The notes beneath the pieces were generated by a model, which was given only the letters and a program-made list of their open reading frames with translations, had not been told where the DNA came from and made no database searches. A stretch of DNA of 64,000 bases from NCBI RefSeq assembly GCF_043641665.1, contig NC_092188.1:15707704-15771703 (forward strand), given 5' to 3'. A program made the position numbers and the translations under genes. The DNA comes from Enoplosus armatus. Its lineage: Eukaryota > Chordata > Actinopteri > Centrarchiformes > Enoplosidae. Shown here piece by piece: positions 37,701 through 51,789 of the stretch. Within the stretch, counting starts at the first letter, position 1. Each line of letters begins with the position of its first letter.

Positions 37701-40700
37701 GTGGCTACCCAGATTAACAGGCTAAGACTGGCAGAAACCCTTAAACCCCAGTCAAATATGATGTATTGGGGCTAAATATTACCACAGTGACTTCTGCCCC
37801 GAAGCTATTATCCTTGCTCTAAATGAAGACCATGAATCTGTGCGAGGGTGGGCTTTGATCCTGCCACTAATGACCAAAACCAGGTTCAGTTGTTGCACTG
37901 CAGGACTTTATTTGTTCCAGTAGTGAGGCCAGAGTTCATTAATCTACTGCAGTTCAACACATGAAAGCGTTCAGTGAACCATGTCCATGTCCTACATTTG
38001 AAGGGGTTTGTTGCAACATGACTTTATTCCCTGAATACTGAAAACAGTCAAAGATTTATTTTTGTTGCATTGCTTTGACTTGTGCACTTTTTTGGTCAAA
38101 ATTTGTCATTTGAGCACTCCCTATGTTACCTGTACATTACTCCATATGTTATTACATGTGTTACATCATCACAACTGGACTCATGAAAGAGAGAAAACTA
38201 ACCTTAAAGTTTATATTTCCTTGCTCGAAAAAATTCAAATTTCGAGGTTGAGCTTGACTGAAAGCTTTTCTCAGAGGGATAACTTCTATCACTGGTTTTG
38301 TTTTTTACCTTTTAACTTGAGCAAGGTTCTGTTTGTCCGCGAGCATCCCGGGTGCATCTTGAGTGACCTCTCTCTCTGCTTTGACGACGTAATGTTTTCT
38401 TCCTAACGGTCCCTTTTCTCCCAGACAACCTCACTGTAGTGTTGCCAGCGCTCTGTCTGCTCCTCTCATCAGAACCAGTGAGACCAGAACACAGTCGCTC
38501 TCTGTCCTCCTGCTTTTACTTTGGCGCTCTGTTTATTTCTCCAACAGGACAGTGACAGATTTAGCCCATCAGACAAGAAGAGAATGAGACCGACTGGCAG
38601 GAGAAATAAAAATAAGTGCACATGTGCTACGGGAAGAAAAGTGGGGAGATGGTAAAACGATAGAGAAAGAAAGAACAAATGGAAGAAAGTTGTTGTAGCT
38701 CCTGTGGCTCTAATTTGACCACTTCCAGATTAGCTAAACAGTATTTTGTCAATGCAAATGGGCTGAACAACTGCTATGAGTGTGTGTGTTGTTGGGGCCA
38801 TGGTGATGATGTCACTGGGTCCCAGTCAGAGTCTAAACAAATTAAGAGGAGATATCTACAGGGAAATGGATGACAGAAAAAAGACAGTAGTGCATAGGAT
38901 GAAGATGTGTGAAATGTTTTAAATTAAAGGCCCTCAGCGGTCCAACATAAACACAACAGTTTCCACCAGAGCTACAACAGTTTTGACTATTTCACATAAA
39001 AGAGTGCTGTGTTTGTGTATTTGTCTACTCACTGGCTTGAAGAGCAGATTAGCTGAGTTTTTTAAAGTGTTAAACTTGTAATAATACTTAGGGGTGTTTT
39101 TTATTTCAAACTTGAACATGTTTAGTTATGAAAATGTAATACAATGGAGAAAAATGTAGGATTGTGTGAATGATAAATATATATTTGCACAGAAAGTAAA
39201 GTAAAAATGACTGTAAAGAGGTTGGAAAATTAGTGTGAAAAGAAAACAGTTGTTAAATAAGGAGTTGAGGATGAAGGGTTTAATAAAAGATAATGGAAAG
39301 CAAATTTGAGGTGAAAGCTGTGCTAAAAAAGCAATAAAAACGGATCCAGTTGACATTCTGCCTCTTATCTTCGCCTTTTGACTCAAATACTCATCAAAAT
39401 TTCAACACGTCCATGAGTTACCTCAAGTGAACGTAGAAAAGCCCATTGTGAAACAGTCGAAATAATATAATGCAAATTTAATCTCAACAAAGATCCATCA
39501 TGTGGAACATTTTCAAAGACACAGGGCTGAAATCCGTCTTGGCTCAGCTTTTCAAACTGGACCGATTTTCCTCAGGTGGTGAGAACTTTCAGCACAGCAT
39601 GTGACAGAGATTTATGCACAAAAATCACATTACCACATGTTGTGGTGAAAAGTAGCTCAAGATGTTTCTGCGTCAAACAGCACACGCCTATGTGTAAAAT
39701 ATGACACATCCATTTAAGGGTATGAAAGTCTCTTCCAAACTGAGACAATTACAATTTTTTACCCTCTGCAGACTTATTTATAGTTTTTGTCAATAAGCAC
39801 TCTTCACAATAATCAGTAAAACACGTTAAAAGAGCAGTTCCTCATTCTCCTGCTCAAATCTTGATTTCCACTTAAAATAGTGCCTAGAAAAATAGGACAA
39901 GCAGGCTGTTTGTAAGGATAATTTTATGAGGAACAGCAAGTATTCCAGGGGAGCACAATTGTCCAGGATCCTAATAGACAGAAGTATAATCCCAAACCCA
40001 GAGCCGACAGCATGAACGAACATTTATATGACGGCTCCAATGTTCCATAAAATCAATCATCCATCCCAATCCGCTTTTCTTCTTTCCTGCGTTACCCCTC
40101 CCTTCCTGCTGTGAGCCATATCATATGTTCCACCACATGCCCCGGGGAGAGAGAATATACGCAAACTTTCATCTGTAAGTGACATGCTGTCATCACTGTT
40201 TGGGTGGAGGGAGAAGAAGGGAGACGAAGGACAGAAAGGTGGAGAGAGAAACAGTGAGAATGTAGTCAGAGATGACACCTCTGTTTAGGTGTGGTGGGAA
40301 ACACAGAGGCTGATACATGCAGAGATAGATGGAAAGGTGGGTTTGTGGGGAGGTTAAGGGTGAATTTTTCATTATTACTTGTTACATGTTCAGTTCAGTT
40401 TCTTTGTACCAAATTGTACCAAAAGAAAAGCAAGCTCTGCTTCTGTATATAGCGTCTCACTGAATATGCATGAACGACAGACGTTCTACAAGTCAAGTTA
40501 TTTCTGGTGGCTTTAGGTGCTGGTGAGTGGGGGCTGTGGGCTCTGGAAAGAGCTGGCCTTTCGCAGTGTTGCAGTCACACATTCTGACAACACTGAAGGC
40601 AAAGATGAGCACATGTTAGTCCAGGACGAGGAATCCGAAATCTGAGCCAGCAGGCTTATGGAAAGAAGACAGCAAAGAGCACAGATGAGATGAGCACATC

Positions 40701-42389
40701 ACAATAATTACCCGCGCTGTCTGTGATGACCTACCAAGCCCATCAAATCTCTGGAGAAAAAGTTGATTCACCATCGTGACCCTGAGCCAGGGAAAAGGAT
40801 CTAAAGCACGACAGCCTTTGCTGAAGCTGATGAAGGGAGCTCATGGTGGCACCTTGGCCAGCAGAGACAGTCTGTATTGTCGTATGTAATAGAAAGCCAA
40901 GAAAACGAGAAGTGATCACATTTAGACCATAAATTGTTAACAAGACCATTTGCTAAACTCCACCCCTGAACAGTGAACCCTTAATCGGCACAGCGGGCCT
41001 GCCGAGCTCTGGATTTCTCAACATACTGAAGCAGTACGTGTGCATGTGGCTCAAGTGATATTCTGCATTTAAAGAGTTCAATAAAACTAAAAACACAAAA
41101 CACAAAAGTGTAAGGAATGGATTGAACAATGTGTTTGTTAGAGTGTAAGCTGCAATCGTTAGCATGTCTAGCTAATGAGCGCATCATACAATAGAACAAG
41201 AGTCCGATTTTTCATTTGTCTTGAGGCTCAAAGCCATCCCATAAATGAGCTAAACAAAGTACAATTACGATACAACACAATGATGATTCCCACACACACC
41301 ACCATGAAAGAATTTTGTGGCAGATGAAAAACTGGTGAAGCCTTTTTCACTTTTTGCTTGTCATGTGAAAAGGTTAGCAACATTTAAAACAACTTTCCTT
41401 GAGGTTGGGAAAGGTTTTGGTCATGATTAAATGAGAAACAGTAAACATTTATTCACAGTAGAACGAAACTTCTTGGCATGACTTTGGCACTGAACCCATG
41501 TCAGAGTGGAAGATGAATTTATACACACACACTTATACTTTCCATTTCTCTCACTTCATGTGAATAAAGCTCGTATTTGAATTTTCAGTCATTAGGCTCA
41601 TTTCATGAAATTTCAGTAGACAAGTGATAGGAAAGATGCAGCGAGAAATGAGACATGGAAACAGAGAAGGAGAGAGACAGGGGAAAAAACATGGTGAGTT
41701 AGTGGATGCTCATCATATGATGTCTGCAGATGGTCTTACCTTTTATTGGCACTGTCAGGTTCTTAAAGTACCTCCTCTCCTTCAAAGCATGCTTTTATTT
41801 TTTTAGGTTTTAGATGATCTCACAAATTAATATTCAGTACCATTTTGGGGCACAAGAAACACATTTCAAGAGTTTATACATGTGGATTCCTGTTCGGCTG
41901 TATCTATACTGCACATACATATTGCTGAGCTTGTGCATTTGCAAAGCTGTGTGTGCACATGTATGAGTGTTTGTATATGAGGATGGACTTCTTTTCTGAC
42001 ACACAGGACAACTTTATGTTGATTTATGCCATTTTTTTCTCCCTGCAGTCAAGAAAAAGTTTCCCTGAGAGGGAACCAGGGAGAGAAAAACTAAGGAAAA
42101 ACTGAAAGAAAGAAATATTAGGCTAAGGAAAAAATACTATTTGGAACAACGGCAAAAGGGGACTATAAGTCAAAGAAGATTAGTGTTATCTCATCTTTAA
42201 AAAAGAATGTGTATGTAATAGCTCTCTGTTGTCAGACATTAAAGGAGACACAGAAAAGAACCAAATTCACTGAGCCAAAATAAAGCACAGTAAGTGGTTC
42301 CTTTCTGACAGGTGAGTTTCAGACAAATTCACTTTCTTGTAGAGAAATGTACTTTTATGAGGTGACTCCCCAATCTGCTCTTTCAAAGA
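31783..42389. other. Intergenic, no gene recognised
   Basis: It includes a 157-residue plus frame at 35560-36033 whose C-terminal half is a CT-rich tract, and a 130-residue plus frame at 37284-37676. Neither has homology I know. It also holds a gat/atg-rich patch at 36350-36410 and one of a pair of related repeat fragments near 41.39-41.52 kb. No RNA gene found. Confidence 0.5.
41390..41520 (+). repeat. Diverged interspersed repeat, copy A
   Basis: Blocks 'gggaaaggttttggtcatga' and 'tgactttggcactgaaccca' followed by 'tgtcag' are shared, in order, with 47.87-47.99 kb ('attggtcatggttaaataag', 'tattttggtattgaaccaaa', 'gtcag'). These are two old copies of one family. Confidence 0.45.
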
Positions 42390-42437
42390 GCTTTACGACT
42401 ACTCAAAACAACAGTGAGTTTTGAGTAGTCATAAAGC
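42390..42437. repeat. Compact hairpin, 20-base stem, 8-base loop
   Basis: The left arm gctttacgactactcaaaac (42390-42409) and right arm gttttgagtagtcataaagc (42418-42437) are reverse complements except for one position. That position is C-A in a plus-strand RNA but a G-U wobble in a minus-strand RNA, so the minus transcript would pair throughout. Function unknown. Confidence 0.85.
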
Positions 42438-43168
42438 AAAGGCCATCGTGTAGATCACTCACATACAAACAGCCTGTTTGTGGATCTTGTCATTATGCAA
42501 GTTAACTGTTTCCACAAAGACTCTTAACTATTCACAATATTTATGGATGCTTTTCTATCAACAAAATGGGAACCTTCAGCCCTCTGGAGACAAAATTGAT
42601 ACACCAATATTAGACCTTATGCCTTAGGCCTTTCTAATCCCTGCACTTTTTAAACCAGGTCAGGTTTGGAACACGACCACTAAACTGTGCCTCTCAGTAA
42701 CAGCATCAATTTCACTTGGAATCAGTTCATTTCAGCTACACACCATCAAGAATTTGCCTCTCCGCCCTTCCTCTTGTCACAGTTTAACAATTCAGCCTCT
42801 GGTAGGATTTATAGGGTAATTGTGAGAGCAAAGATCAGAGTAGGTCTTTCTCGCAAACTGTCACCGAAATGAATCCATATTTCAAGCAGCCTTTCAAACC
42901 ACACACCATGAACTCAGCCCACACATCACGGTGCAAACCCTAATACAGCCGGCTGCTTGCCCCGCCAGTGTAGATATACTGTGGTTCATTTTCATACAGC
43001 AGACTGAAGCCGTGCAGGGGTAAACAGTGTTTGCGTTTTCTTGTAATCACACAAAAGTCAGGTGAACAAATCTGTGTTGCAAACATGACATGAAAGATTA
43101 TGGCTGCTGTTGTACCTCTGAATCCCGACAAAGAATATCAAATCCATGCTAAAGACACACACACACAT

Positions 43169-43233
<65 letters not shown>

Positions 43234-44104
43234 CGGGACTAGCCGTGCCTAAAGCAACACTGGTGGCTCCAACCTCAGTCTTCAAAAGCTGCTCCAGCCT
43301 TCTGTTGTCATTCCATAAGTCATCCACCACAAATTAAATTTTCTGTGTCAGTGATTTATGCTGTGAAGAAAAAGCCATAAAAATAAAGATCTCTGTCTGA
43401 GTCCAAGGACTTCTAGTAGTCTCCTCGAAAAGTTTTATTTTTTTATTCAGAGAAATCACAAAACAGCAGAAGTCACTGAACATCCAGAGGTGTATTTGTA
43501 GTATCTTCTCATTTTAAAGGCTTGTATTTTGGGAGAAAAGCTATTTAAAGTGTGTTTTTTACAACCTGGGTTGTTAGTGTTATGATTTACGACATAACTT
43601 CACAGCCAAGTCCAATTGGGACAAGAAAGTGAGGTAAAACCTCATTAATCATGTTGTAAAACCGTCATGAACAACATTTAAAAAAAAAAGGAAAATGTGA
43701 AATACAAAAATGCACTTTTGTAATGCTACATTAAGCAATCTTGCAGTGCAGCAGCTCCAAATGGCAGCAGCTGTTCTTCAATTAAGAGAAATTGTGATAG
43801 TGTGACATACTCAGTGAAGCAAAACATCTATTTAAAGCTTTCACCAGATGGATTGCTCTCACACGTTGGCACATGGAAAAAGAGTTCTTATCAGACACCA
43901 TGAATTAATCTAGGAAAACAGGGAATATATAATAATATATATAATATCTACAGTCTTTTAGTTTACAACCACTGGTTGTCATTTAGACTCAAACAGCAGC
44001 AAGTGCATTTTACATCAACATTTTGTGGAGCTTTAATCAGAGAATTATTACACTGTTTAGTAAAAGTTAAAAAAAAGAAAGATTCACTGCCATATCATTT
44101 TTCT
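42438..44104. other. Intergenic with one CA repeat
   Basis: Nothing recognised apart from the microsatellite at 43.15-43.23 kb. Confidence 0.5.
43154..43230. repeat. (AC)n microsatellite, interrupted once
   Basis: AC run broken by 'atgc', about 77 bases long. Confidence 0.95.
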
Positions 44105-44124
44105 TACATTGCCCACACCTACTC

Positions 44125-44548
44125 ACCAGTCGAGGAAAAGCCTTTACTTGAGTACAATTTGAATGTACTTTGTTTGAGTAATTCCATTTTCTTCTACTTT
44201 GTTTTTCTTCTCCACATCATTTCAGAGGAAAATATTGTACTTTTTACTCAACTACAGTTATTTTACAGCTTTATGATGCATTGTTATAGACTGGGCTACA
44301 GTATATAAGTATATAAAATAGCTCCATGTCTGCCATATTAAAATGTTGCTTTCACAGTGGTGCATCAATACTAATAAGCTCTGACAGGGGCCACTTTGGG
44401 TACATTTTTCTGCTAATACTTTTGTATTTCCACTTAGGTAAAATTATGAATACAGGACTTAAAGTACTTGTAATGGAGTATTATTACAGTGTGGTATTAC
44501 TACTTTTACTTAAGTAAAAGATCTCAATTCCTCTTCCACCATTGCTAT
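44125..44548 (+). mobile_element. Teleost interspersed repeat (TACTTTTACTTAAG family), copy 2
   Basis: Carries 'ttacttgagtacaatttgaa', 'gatgcattgttatagactgg', 'taatggagtattattacagt' and 'tacttttacttaagtaaaag' followed by 'atctc' and 'cttccaccattgct'. It is less interrupted than copy 1 near 10.0-10.4 kb and in the same orientation. Confidence 0.65.
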
Positions 44549-44615
44549 TTACAAATGAGACAGATTCACTGGGTTAGCTGAGGTCACCTCGCAGTTAGAC
44601 TGTGAGGAGTGGTTA

Positions 44616-44619
<4 letters not shown>

Positions 44620-44709
<90 letters not shown>
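44620..44709. repeat. Compound (GT)n(GA)n microsatellite
   Basis: About 30 GT units are followed directly by about 14 GA units. Confidence 0.96.
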
Positions 44710-44711
<2 letters not shown>

Positions 44712-45818
44712 TGATGTTGAAATCAGTCCTTCAGTCACCCTCCAAAGACTCAGCGTGAAACAAACAGGCTGTGCTGCCAAGACACTGATGTAGAAGACCG
44801 GGAAGCTTTTAAACTGCAACCAAACCACTTTCTCAACGTGTTCAGGGGAGCGAGGGGAATTCTCCAAAAGTCTAATTTGTCCACAGTGACATGAAAATGC
44901 CAATAAAGGTTTTCCATCATCTTATTTTCTGTTTATTCCATCAAAGTGTACGTGGGCTGTGTTTAACAGACTGCTAAATGACCAAAATGACTAATTGGCT
45001 GAATCAAATGACCAAAAGAACCATTACGATGAATAGATATTGCGTGTGCTCACTAATAATAATACATGAACAAAAACACATAGGGACTAGATACATGTAA
45101 AATGATTTTGCTTTCATTAGATATTTTTATAAAATGTATATAATGTGTTTTTATAGTATATGGCCCATCAGCACATTCTCACAAGACACTATGACAAAGA
45201 AGAAAGACACAGTTTGTTCTTTAATCACTTTATCCAACGAGGTGACGAGCACCGAAATCTGTCTGTGTCTCTGGCAGCCTGCTTTGTCTGGTGTTCAGTA
45301 CTAGAGTACAAAACGTTAAGTAAACATCAGTGGTTAGTAATATCCTAAAACCACATTCATTCAAGTTTACATGAAAATAATAAAAACATATAGACCTGTA
45401 CTAATACTTCTTTTCCACGCTAACTCACCATTTCCACCCAATGATGATTAGAAAAAGTATAATTTAAAAATGTAAAAACTTTTGATATACATATATTATA
45501 TAGATACTATCTGGTGTATGATTTTGGCACTAATCTTCACATCACCAAACTCAAATAGGTCAGGTCTTTTGTTATTTTGCGATAAGGTGAGCCACTTCAA
45601 TAAACACACGATAAATACATACACATGTATGCTGTAATGAAAGAAATTGTGGATCTAGTTGCTTTAGTTTGGTCAGTATTTGCTGAACATTAAGGTTTTG
45701 ATAAATTAGTGGAGGAAACAATTTAGTTTGATGGGATGTGTGTTCAACTTTTGTTGATTCCCCAGTTGTTACTTGTTCTCATGCAGAGGTTATTTCCAAA
45801 CGTTTAGGTGTAGTTGAG

Positions 45819-45847
<29 letters not shown>
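45819..45847. repeat. (AC)n microsatellite, about 14 units
   Basis: Pure AC run, intergenic. Confidence 0.93.
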
Positions 45848-45849
<2 letters not shown>

Positions 45850-47217
45850 ACAAATTTAAGCTCAAGTCAATCATGGAGAACAGGAAGGATTTTTAATATT
45901 AAAGTGCAACCACAGGTCTGGATGAGGTATACTATAAAAACAGTGTGACATCCAAAGCTAAGGTGGAGTCGTGAGAAGCAGCGAGGACTCTAGAGGTGGT
46001 TTTCTCAACACCCATCTTCTGACTCATATTATTTAATACTGCCAGCTCCTTGCACACGACAATTTGCAGCTTACAGCTCCCTATCTAATCCGACATTTCA
46101 CCGAGAGTGAGATAAAGGCGTTTGCGCAACAGATCTTCACTCCAAATAGTGTCTTAAATCCATTACGTTACATTACGACGGGTTTGTAATCTCAGTGAGA
46201 TCAGAGTTTGATTAAAAGATTTCTACATTTCTCATAAGGATAAATGTAGTAGTGTCTGCGTGTGTTGATAGTATTAGACAGAATTGCCACACTGTTGAGA
46301 AAATGATCTGATATGTTTGATTTGTTACTGGAATAGGGTCTTACGATGGCAGCGTCTTCACTGTGCCTTCAAAATGAATTTTCCTTTAAACAATTATGGA
46401 ATCATTTGTATTATACAGCTATTTTTAGTTTTAGAAGTAGACTAGCTGGCTTTTCTCAACAAAAACGCAACACTCTGAAGATGCTGAATCACAGTAATTA
46501 CTAAAATATTCACCAAAAGGCTGTTTTAAATCAGTTGCTGTAAGGCCGGTGAAAACAAAGCCAGTGATGTCAGTGCCAGGTCTTATAGCCCAAAAGGTAA
46601 TAATGATGGTGGTTTAGTTCATTAAGTACTGCACGTGCTCTCTCACTTCCAGATGGTGAGTGTGTTTATCTTCTCCTGTGAATGTCTGTCTCTAATATAT
46701 TTATCTGTCTGTCTACCTGAATGTCTGCCTGCCTTCCAGTCTCTACATGCAGAGTGGTGCCGGCCCGCTCCCTTCTAAAAGTGGCAGGTGCTTTTAAACT
46801 TTTAAATGACTTAGTGTCTATTTACAGGGTTCAGGGAAACTGATCGAACTTCCCCTGGGGACTTTCTCCGGGAAGCTGCAGCTCAAATGATGCAAATGAC
46901 AGCAAATCAGGCCTCACATCAGTACAGCATGCTACAATGGGTTTAACAACACACCTACACATTTGCACACACAGATGCAGAGGTGCATATTTAACATTCA
47001 CTGTTTTTGGCACTCAGAAGTATCAGTTTCAAGCCTGATATCATGCAACCAAACAGTACAAAGGGTCGAAACAAAGGACGAAGTGACAAAACTACGGCAC
47101 TTGTACCTGTGGAACATTACAATACATTACAGTGTTTGGTAAAGAAAGAAGTAGCATATGCAATGACACACATGTGATTGAACAAAAACAACATTTTCCA
47201 GACATGACAAGTATAGT

Positions 47218-47240
47218 GCTGCTGCTGCTGCTGCTGCTGC
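47218..47240. repeat. (GCT)n trinucleotide repeat, about 7-8 units
   Basis: The run reads as Leu or, on the other strand, Gln/Ser codons in chance frames. It is the only CAG/CTG-type repeat in the window. No coding exon surrounds it. Confidence 0.93.
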
Positions 47241-47805
47241 CGTTTATAATTTCCTTGAGTGTAAATGTTTTGTCCAGAGGGCAAAACTGTGTCCAGAAAC
47301 TTGGTTTGATCAAGTGCCACGGAGTAAAATACTGAAGAGAAATGCAGACAGTAAGATGGATATAAACATTTTGTTAAGCAAACAAAGCTTGCTTTGCGGC
47401 TGCGACAGATTTTCTTTTCAACAACTGGAAGTTGTTGGAAAACAGTACATTTCTTGAAAATGGGAAAATAATCTATATTTCAGTGCAGAGTTTTAACGGT
47501 TTATACAGTGAAGTGTACTTTAGTGGCTTTATTTTTAGAATTCATAGTAAGAGCAAACAGCTTCTGGCTTTTTCCCCCCTCCCCCTTCATTTGAATACCT
47601 CGTTAACATTTTACTACTATGACAACAAAATTGACATTTGATATATTGAAGTGGGTCTGTTCAACACAGTCCCATCAGATTTCATGGCATGAGCACAAAC
47701 TGGAACTCAGATTATGAGCGTTTATGAGTGAACATGATGTACCTTTTACATTGGGTACATCACTTGATGTGTCACAGACAGTAGAAGACAAACAGGTGAA
47801 ATAAT

Positions 47806-47990
47806 GCTTAGGGTTAGGATTAGGTTAAAGCAATAACATTTAAGTTGAGGTTTAGCAACTGTTTATTTTAGGCTGGGGAAAGCCATTGGTCATGGTTAAA
47901 TAAGACTTTTTGCCTAAAAATGAAAACTTCTCCCAGTAAAATACTTCCTGGAAGTATTTTGGTATTGAACCAAAGTCAGCAGAGTTTGAG
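47806..47990 (+). repeat. Diverged interspersed repeat, copy B, containing a short palindrome
   Basis: It shares ordered blocks with copy A near 41.4 kb. An 11-base perfect inverted repeat with a 1-base centre (aaaatacttcc-t-ggaagtatttt, 47938-47960) lies inside and includes a GAS-like TTCCTGGAA. Confidence 0.45.
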
Positions 47991-50900
47991 GAAGATGTAA
48001 ACACCCATCCATCACTCCAACCACAACACCATTACTTTCCATCATACTGTTTCCACGTCAAACAAATGGCTGATTTTGTTGAAGAGACATCATCTTTTCG
48101 TGGGGAGGATAAATGTGCCTCTCAGCTTTCACGCTGGTACCACATACTTACTTTTTTAGATATAATTTCTCAAAATTTCAGGGGACCAGGCTTGTCTGTA
48201 TCGATGCTGAAGAGATGATACGAGAGCCTGGACCAACATACTGTAGGTCAAAACCTGTGTCTATGTAGTGCCAAAGTGAAATTTTAGACATCTGTGGTTA
48301 TGCAAAGTTGTTACCTGTGTATCTTATTGAAATAAAAACCAATAATTGAACTTGGCCACCTGGCTGCACAGCCTCAATCATCAAATTCTTAGAAGATTTT
48401 TTATGTATAACTGCCTCAACAATGGGAAGACTACTTAGCTTATTCTGGCATTTTCTTTGCTTTGCCAGTTATTTAAACAAGGCCAGGGTTAAGAACTCTA
48501 TCTTTGAGAAGTCCATCTACAGGTCAACTGTAAGCTAGAATACTATGAGATGGGATATTATACTGAGGTTTTATTGTACGGTAAAGATGAAATTGGCAAT
48601 TTGTATATGTCTATATGCCATATTTCTTAGAAGGATAATAGCTTAGCATCTCCTTGCTCTGTGAGTATTGTTTAAGTTAGCTTTCTGCTAATGGTTTTTG
48701 TATTCTTGGATGGCTCTGACTAAAGACCAGGTTATGCTTATGTTTAAATATGGAGATTATGGCGCACAATTTTTCCTCGAAGGTATTCATAGTGTTGCAC
48801 TCAGTTGTTCTCAAGAAAAGTGATAGAAATAGTTGTGTAACGAATACAAAACAAGAGCTGGAGAGAGAAGCAGCCAGGGTTTGGCTTACTTCCGCACAGC
48901 TGACCAATCACGCCGTGAAGTGGGTGTGGATGTTGGATTGTCAGTTTCGGAAAGTTATAGAAATTGTCAGACACAGACTGAAGAGCACTTGTAACAATAT
49001 ACGATTATCCTCTCCACAGAGTTACATTGTGGGTGGTATGAGTTGTTGTTAGAGACTGTAGTCAAATTCCGACCCTGATCGTGATGAATTTTTTTCAGGA
49101 AATACTAAATGAGGAATGAAGAGTGTGAAGATCTGCCACGGTCTTCCCAAATGTATCTTTGGTTGGGTAAAATTGCACAAAATATGTGAAATGATCCACC
49201 ACATGCACATACACATGACCTCCTTTGCTCTGCTCCATGTGTCATTGACTGAGACTGGTTTAAAGGGTGGACTGGACTGGATTTTCCACTGTTCACAAAC
49301 TGCTTATGTGGGCCGGTATGCCCCCCCCCCGTTCAGGTGCGGCCAAGCCCCTCCTCTAGTGGTTGGTGACATAAATATTGTGAACATTCTTCCACAATAA
49401 AAAATATTTAATACATTTTACGTGATATTAGTGGAAAAGTGAAGGCCATTTTCACATGTTAAAAATGTGAAAAGATTAGCAACTAATGTTCCACATGCCA
49501 CCCATCTTCGGGTTTGTTTTTTTAAACCACTTATTCTGTTCAAGATCAGAAGTTAGAGTAAGCAGATGCAACACATCCTAGCACACATTGGGCATTAGGC
49601 AGGGTAGACCCTGGAGATTAGCAGTCTATTGCATAGCCAGAAGAAAAAACATAAAAGAGTTCTCTGGGGACAAAAACAGCTGGTTGTGACTTTCAAACTG
49701 AAACACATGTCCTGATGAACTGTGCTTGCATTCCTCAGAAACATCTAAATGTTCCTCAGAAAGCACCAGTGGGTAACATTTTATACCTTTAATACCTCAG
49801 CATTGACTTTTAATTAATCGCTGATTTCATGCAACCAAATCAAAAGTGACCCAAATCCACTACACCTACAGTGTTGCGTCACCAACAGGTGCATTCTGGA
49901 TCTGGCTAAAATGCTTATGGTGACTCCCATGTTTTAACTTAGGAACTTCCATCTTCAGTGAGGAGCGCATGGCCTTACTGCTACTGATTTTTGACAATCC
50001 CTTTCACAGTAGTGACTGCCAAGCATTTATTCTCCAAGACTAAAAGGTTTATTCACTGGTTTAGCCCTGTATGTTCTTAGTCCTTTATATTTATTTGTGT
50101 TTTGTTCTCTGTTCTGGTTTGTTCTAGTAAGGCTATACTGAGAAAAGTTGTATATTTTTGAGTTGAAGGAGGTTGCATTATATGCTGCAAAGTGCCTGAC
50201 TGTAGAAAAGGAACTGAGATTTGGTGTGGACATTTGTGGCCATTGACACGGTTCACACCGGGCCAGACATGACGTTCTTTTGCTGGTGTCAGCAACAACA
50301 AATATTCTGTGAGTTCACTTACTTTATGTGTTGGAGTATGGTTTCTCTGATTTGTTTTTTAAAGCAATCACAATGAGTAAAAAAGGGGAAGTCATCCTGT
50401 GGGTGTTTCATGGGAAAAGACGAAGAGATGAGTTTTCAGATGGAAGGTGGGATGTGAATGTGTTGTTCTAACCACACTGAGAGGGTCTTTCCACAATTGG
50501 TTAGTACAGTAGAGGAGTTTGGTACGTCAGGCTGGCCCAAGGCCTAGATATGGGGATGCGGATATTTTTGAAGACTTTTTACACTTGTGAATAATTTGAA
50601 TCAACACTTTTGAGTTTATTTACTGCAGAGACTTGAAACATGATTTGTTCAGGTACTTCTATATCTGTCTATTCGATAGAAAAAAGCTTCCTGCATTGCA
50701 TCAGTCACACTTTGAAACCACAGATGATTCAGATGTTGCTATCAGATTTTGTATTAAACTTCTCATTTTAAGTTTCTTTAGAGACAGCACTACTGATTAC
50801 CAAGACCACCAGTGTTCATGGCTGCTCTGGAAGTCGTCAGGGCACACAGAAGATTGAGTGCTAACTGAAACATGACTTTAATTGATTCCTGGTGAGGATC

Positions 50901-51441
50901 ATTCAATTCTGGTGAAAAGCATCTGACTCACTTCCTCAGAAAAGTGAAATCATAAAATCAAAGAGACATATCACACAGTGTGTGACTTTGGCTGTCACCA
51001 CAGTTTGTGGCGTGCCTCGCTGCTCTCCAGAGAAAGAGCTTTGTCTGTGCCCGAATCCCCAGTAAATACCAGAAAATACAGGCAGCGCAGTCACTTCCAC
51101 AGCATTATGACATTCACCCTCTACAGTAAATTAATGTGGTTCAGGGCAGAGGTTAGGTAAATATTTTATATGCTGAAGTTGCTGTTGACGGATTTGTCAT
51201 TGACACACATGTGGGCAGTTTATGCTACTTCTGCTGTTTTAAAATGCGGATGGTACTTCCAGTCCTGTAAATGGGTTTTTAAGCAGCAGCGAAAACAGGG
51301 CTGTTTTGCGGTGTGGTTACCACTATGGAGTCAACCCTCAATCCAGGAGTGTGAATCACTTTCTTAATTAGAGAACGCAATCTGAACCACATGTAAACAA
51401 TTAGCCTTCGGGATAGCAGGGTTGTTACTATGTGTATGTGC

Positions 51442-51446
<5 letters not shown>

Positions 51447-51479
<33 letters not shown>
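51447..51479. repeat. (GT)n microsatellite, about 16 units
   Basis: Pure GT run. A short AC run follows at 51533-51551. Confidence 0.93.
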
Positions 51480-51481
<2 letters not shown>

Positions 51482-51596
51482 CAGAGAAAGTCCTCACAAA
51501 TTGAGAGGATGATTAATAACTGATACACTGGTACACACACACACACACACAGTACACTATCTACTACTGCACGTTAGCTTTTTATATTATCTGTTT

Positions 51597-51655
51597 GTTT
51601 TTTATTTAACCTTTATTCATACAGGGTAGGTTGACTGAGTGTAAATGCTCTTTTA
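51597..51655 (+). mobile_element. Fish repeat fragment ('tttatttaacctttattcat')
   Basis: The phrase 'tttatttaacctttattcat' followed by 'acaggg' and 'gctcttttacagcaacacc' resembles the end of a repeat common in fish. No coding region. Confidence 0.4.
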
Positions 51656-51789
51656 CAGCAACACCATTTTAACAGTTGAATGAAATTACAGAAACAAAGT
51701 AGCAAAGTTGGATAGGCACATATTTGATTATGCAGGTTCAGTAAAGGCACTCACAAGCAGGTAGAGAACAGTAAATGAGAATGTTCTTG

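Larger units (their letters stand above)
44710..51596. other. Intergenic, no gene recognised
   Basis: Contains short AC (45819-45847), GCT (47218-47240) and GT (51447-51479) repeats and one diverged interspersed repeat near 47.81-47.99 kb. A run of ten or more C occurs at about 49321-49330. No RNA gene or credible exon seen. Confidence 0.5.

Noticed and set aside
47218..47240. GCT repeat as a coding polyleucine or polyglutamine tract
   Set aside because: Surrounding frames are short and lack any gene structure; treated as intergenic simple repeat.
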